From positions 1-30,241 of IMG/VR virus record IMGVR_UViG_3300036817_000141: a stretch of 30,241 nucleotides of DNA; one strand, given 5' to 3'. Source of the stretch: a virus. Position 1 is the first letter of the stretch. Every line of letters starts with the position of its first letter. Of this stretch, positions 28,122 through 30,241 are shown in pieces. The translations under genes and the position numbers were made by a program. The notes beneath the pieces were generated by a model. That model did not search any database, was not told the origin of the DNA, and saw nothing but the letters and a program-made list of their open reading frames with translations.

Positions 28122-28323
28122 CAAACTGACCCTCGATTTCGTCGATCGTACCGACTACCGTCAGCGTATAGTCGTCGATGATTTCGACACTACACCACGC
28201 CGGATTTTTTTCGTGCGGCGTGATGATCGTAATGTGATCGGGATTGACAAGCACGGGCTGTTCCCGCGTCGTCACGATGTCGTCGAAATCGCGCGGCTGT
28301 GCGATCGAGATAAATCTAATCAT
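28096..28323 (-). CDS. Small beta-rich hypothetical protein, 75 aa
   Basis: Starts MIRFISIAQPRDFDDIVTTR at ATG 28323, with GGGGGA just upstream. Strand-like segments follow (QPVLVNPDHITIITPHEKNP; WCSVEIIDDYTLTVVGTIDE), suggesting a small beta barrel. It overlaps the upstream gene by eight bases. No motif of known function; typical of phage accessory genes in early operons. Confidence 0.75.
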   Translation of the reverse strand: MIRFISIAQPRDFDDIVTTREQPVLVNPDHITIITPHEKNPAWCSVEIIDDYTLTVVGTIDEIEGQFDAKYPIRR

Positions 28324-28615
28324 CGAACTCCCCCGCGTTTTCGGCCGGGACTTCTTCAAGCGGCATGCGCATATCTTCGATGTCGCGCAAGCGAACCTCG
28401 TAAAAGCGCAACGATCTGTCGAGCGAATCGAGATTCGATGTCACGGAACGCATCGTCTCTTTAATCATGTGCGAGTCATTGCCCAGCCGGTTGATACGCT
28501 CTTTCATCCAATCGCAGTCGCGACAAACGCGCGTGAGCATGCGCCCGTGCACGCTTAGCGTCACCTGAATCTCGCGCAGGATTTTTTCGTTCAGATTTAC
28601 CGGTTCATCGGCCAT
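28316..28615 (-). CDS. Coiled-coil hypothetical protein with CxxC, 99 aa
   Basis: Begins MADEPVNLNEKILREIQVTL (ATG 28615, with GGGG about ten bases upstream; a TTG further up is less likely). Residues 10-85 are a long heptad-patterned helix (MIKETMRSVTSNLDSLDRSL; RFYEVRLRDIEDM) containing a VCRDCDW Cys pair. The C-terminus is acidic. It resembles in style the coiled-coil proteins at 29223 and 29435. The 50-bp gap upstream (28616-28665) contains the gene's ribosome site and only a weak promoter-like match. Confidence 0.7.
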   Translation of the reverse strand: MADEPVNLNEKILREIQVTLSVHGRMLTRVCRDCDWMKERINRLGNDSHMIKETMRSVTSNLDSLDRSLRFYEVRLRDIEDMRMPLEEVPAENAGEFDD

Positions 28616-28665
28616 GACGTACCCCGCTGCCAACTAGCCAACATATCACATGTAGTGCGTTGCTG

Positions 28666-29226
28666 TCACCCTTTTTCCTCTTCGGTGAACACGCGCGGAA
28701 TGGCGCGCTTGGGCTTGCGTCGGTACTTGGCCTTAGCCTTGTTATTGCTGGCGCGTCGCTTGTCGGCGTCACGCGGGTTCAGATTGACCACATAGCCGCG
28801 ATCGTACTTGCGGATATGTTCCAGCGTTTTCGTCTTGGCGACCGGCGTGAAGATGAAGCCACCCGCAGGCATCTCGCCGGTTGCGTCGAAATGGTCGATC
28901 GCTTTCGCCGTGGTTCGCGTTGCTCTAAGCCTCGCGATGTATGGCCGACCCTTGGCGTCACGCATCGGAATATAGGCGTACTGCGCACCGATCGCGGCGT
29001 TCGGTATGCCCAGTGTACGGACAGCGCAATTATGCAGCGCGCACGCGCGGGGATCTTGCTTCTTGGCGCGCCGAATGTCGGTCGCGCTGGGCAGCAAGAT
29101 GACCGCATGCTTGAGGCGGTCAACGATCGGCCAATCTTCCGGCACGCCGAGGTAAGCATTGATTGAGCGTTTCGTGTTGGTCTTAGTCGCATATCGGAAC
29201 ACGTCGTCTACGCTTGGCCTGGTCAT
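28666..29226 (-). CDS. Hypothetical basic protein, 186 aa
   Basis: ATG 29226 has AGGA about eight bases upstream and overlaps the preceding stop (ATGA). The product reads MTRPSVDDVFRYATKTNTKR, NAYLGVPEDWPIVDRLKHAV, a Cys pair (ACALHNCAVRTLG), strands (QYAYIPMRDAKGRPYIARL; GGFIFTPVAKTKTLEHIRK) and a very basic tail (KRRASNNKAKAKYRRKPKRA). The ordered part with a Lys/Arg tail suggests a nucleic-acid binding protein. Family not recognised. Confidence 0.7.
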   Translation of the reverse strand: MTRPSVDDVFRYATKTNTKRSINAYLGVPEDWPIVDRLKHAVILLPSATDIRRAKKQDPRACALHNCAVRTLGIPNAAIGAQYAYIPMRDAKGRPYIARLRATRTTAKAIDHFDATGEMPAGGFIFTPVAKTKTLEHIRKYDRGYVVNLNPRDADKRRASNNKAKAKYRRKPKRAIPRVFTEEEKG

Positions 29227-29435
29227 GTCTCTTTCCTCTCTCTCAGGGTTCCATCTAGGCGCCGTTCGATGCGATCTAGGTCGGCGCATATGGCATCAAT
29301 GCGGGAATTAGTGCTCGCTACTTGAACCTCTAGCGCGGTAATGCGCACTGTAAGACTCATCGTGGCTGACACGAGGACGCCTAGTTTTTGCTCGACGCGA
29401 CGCAGCAACATTATGCTTTCGGGTTCGGCGGCCAT
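29223..29435 (-). CDS. Small coiled-coil protein, 70 aa
   Basis: Nearly the whole length is heptad-patterned: LLRRVEQKLGVLVSATMSLT, VRITALEVQVASTNSRIDAI and CADLDRIERRLDG. It would form a parallel or antiparallel oligomer. It overlaps both neighbours by one to four bases, so it is made together with the coiled-coil protein encoded immediately upstream (29435-29671); the two could heterodimerise. No family recognised. Confidence 0.7.
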   Translation of the reverse strand: MAAEPESIMLLRRVEQKLGVLVSATMSLTVRITALEVQVASTNSRIDAICADLDRIERRLDGTLRERKET

Positions 29436-29671
29436 CAGTCCCGCCTTGTCTTTAGTGCGGTGATGTCATTGCGCAGCGTACGGGTATCTTGCTGCAACAG
29501 CCGGATCGCGATCGCATGATCCGTTTGATTCTTGAGAATCAAATCCAGCGCAACGCCGTGCTCACGCAATACCTCGCTGTGATTGGTGGCGATTGCCAGA
29601 GACGCATCAACGGCCGTCGTGAGGTGCTCAAGCATCGCAAGTACGCGATCGAGCTTGTCGCTATCAGTCAT
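29435..29671 (-). CDS. Small coiled-coil protein, 78 aa
   Basis: Begins MTDSDKLDRVLAMLEHLTTA and continues with heptad-like VLREHGVALDLILKNQTDHA and IRLLQQDTRTLRNDITALKT. Stop and start codons overlap with the next gene (TGATG), and the start overlaps the stop of the gene upstream by four bases. Same style and probably the same origin as its downstream neighbour. Function unknown. Confidence 0.7.
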   Translation of the reverse strand: MTDSDKLDRVLAMLEHLTTAVDASLAIATNHSEVLREHGVALDLILKNQTDHAIAIRLLQQDTRTLRNDITALKTRRD

Positions 29672-29922
29672 TTGCGCGACTCCCGTATCTCGCGCGGCAC
29701 GCGCTCGCCTTCAAGGAACGCGTCGACATCGGCGAGACGCACTGGCAACTCGGCAACCGCGCCGATATGTTGTGCGGTGAAAATTGCGTTGCGGCAGATC
29801 GCCAATGCATGCTCGCGGGTATAGCGGCCGGCGTCAGCGAGATTTCGGCTGTAACCCATCTCGCCAGCCCGCCACCAAGCGCCGTGTTCATTGCTCCAAA
29901 CGAGATAGGTGTCGTCGTCCAT
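29668..29922 (-). CDS. Conserved small phage hypothetical protein, 84 aa
   Basis: The product MDDDTYLVWSNEHGAWWRAG, EMGYSRNLADAGRYTREHAL and AICRNA follows a pattern (YLVWS-NEH-AWWR-x-x-x-x-GY-T/S......AGRYsR-E-A-x-x-IC) I recall from many phage and prophage hypotheticals. The conserved Trp/Tyr block suggests a small folded domain. ATG 29922 overlaps the preceding stop; the C-terminus is basic. The biochemical role is unknown. Confidence 0.85.
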   Translation of the reverse strand: MDDDTYLVWSNEHGAWWRAGEMGYSRNLADAGRYTREHALAICRNAIFTAQHIGAVAELPVRLADVDAFLEGERVPREIRESRK

Positions 29923-30194
29923 CAGATTTTGTCCTCACCGAAGATGCCGGCCAACGTGTTGTGCAACTTGCGCAACTTATCCGGATCGTCACTGTCGAGC
30001 GTTATTACTGTGACGCCATCTGGCAACGCCATGGCGCGCGCCTTCTCATCGGCGTCGATTTTCTCGTCGAGGAAGTCATCGATTGCGTGCGCGATAATCT
30101 GCGCCAGCGCATCGCAGTTCGCGTCATTGTCGATGGTGGGATGGTCGCTCAGAAACACCGCAGCGAGGTTATAGCACTTTCGGTCATAGCTCAT
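29922..30194 (-). CDS. Hypothetical acidic protein, 90 aa
   Basis: Starts MSYDRKCYNLAAVFLSDHPT at ATG 30194, preceded by GGGAG about nine bases upstream; a GTG two codons earlier is an alternative. The rest is helical and acidic (CDALAQIIAHAIDDFLDEKI; DDPDKLRKLHNTLAGIFGED). It is the first visible gene of the leftward operon. The remaining 47 bp to the window end show no promoter I can defend. No family recognised. Confidence 0.7.
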   Translation of the reverse strand: MSYDRKCYNLAAVFLSDHPTIDNDANCDALAQIIAHAIDDFLDEKIDADEKARAMALPDGVTVITLDSDDPDKLRKLHNTLAGIFGEDKI

Positions 30195-30241
30195 TGTCAC
30201 TGACTCCCGTTGTGGATGTCTCCACCCTATCGCCTGGCGCC

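Noticed and set aside
28640-28669. Leftward promoter GTGACA-18-TATGTT before 28615
   Set aside because: Only partial -10 match and the -35 overlaps a stop codon inside a compact operon; not strong enough to list.
1-30241. CRISPR array, rRNA or insertion sequence
   Set aside because: No regularly spaced direct repeats, ribosomal RNA signature or transposase was seen; the HNH unit is the only mobile-element-like gene.
30195-30241. Circular joining of the two window ends
   Set aside because: Joining the last base to the first would give CTG instead of ATG for the first gene and no overlap between the ends is visible, so completeness or circularity cannot be claimed.

Overview
The window looks like most of a short-tailed (podovirus-like) double-stranded DNA phage genome. 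The host is probably an alphaproteobacterium. Reasons: GC-rich DNA with dense Shine-Dalgarno-led, overlapping genes; a terminase-portal-scaffold-capsid-adaptor order; very large low-complexity virion proteins in place of a tape measure or sheath; and a GcrA-like regulator, a family typical of Alphaproteobacteria. I see no integrase, DNA or RNA polymerase, stand-alone lysozyme or clear tail fibre, so either the genome is incomplete or these roles sit in genes I cannot recognise.

Layout. 1-1060: four small rightward accessory genes, the first cut by the window edge. 1054-1187: a control region with a hairpin followed by a U-tract in the leftward direction, a 14-nt putative operator and the leader of the long rightward operon. 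1188-7342: an Arg/Asp-tailed protein, a small HTH protein (TerS candidate), the large terminase, zinc-ribbon proteins, the portal and a DNA methyltransferase. 7343-12466: head genes (Pro/Gln-rich protein, scaffold candidate, major capsid with a TTG start, adaptor candidate), interrupted by an HNH endonuclease with its own extended -10 promoter, and ending in a gene saturated with GTAACG words. 12475-14130: a probable tail/DNA-stabilisation protein. 14173-16791: a run of tiny arginine-rich ORFs interleaved with a coiled-coil Trp/Arg/Asp protein and a PDDEXK nuclease. 16791-24772: a GNAT-like protein, a duplicated Gly-rich pair, three very large internal/ejection-type proteins (one with a putative L,D-transpeptidase-like domain) and a two-TM holin candidate.

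24769-30194 is a leftward operon converging on the late operon, with the two stop codons overlapping. It encodes a run of small hypotheticals, an HTH regulator, an ERF single-strand annealing protein, a GcrA-like protein, a YqaJ-type exonuclease, a Cys-rich small protein and a secreted Cys-rich peptide. ERF plus exonuclease form a recombination module. The 14-nt motif upstream of the late operon recurs exactly, with a shortened second copy, between the HTH gene and erf, so one regulator may tune both arms.

The most unusual content is (i) the arginine-rich microprotein cluster, largely invisible to ordinary gene calling, (ii) recurring Arg/Asp- and Trp-rich proteins elsewhere in the structural region, and (iii) the GTAACG/palindrome island that runs past its gene's stop codon.
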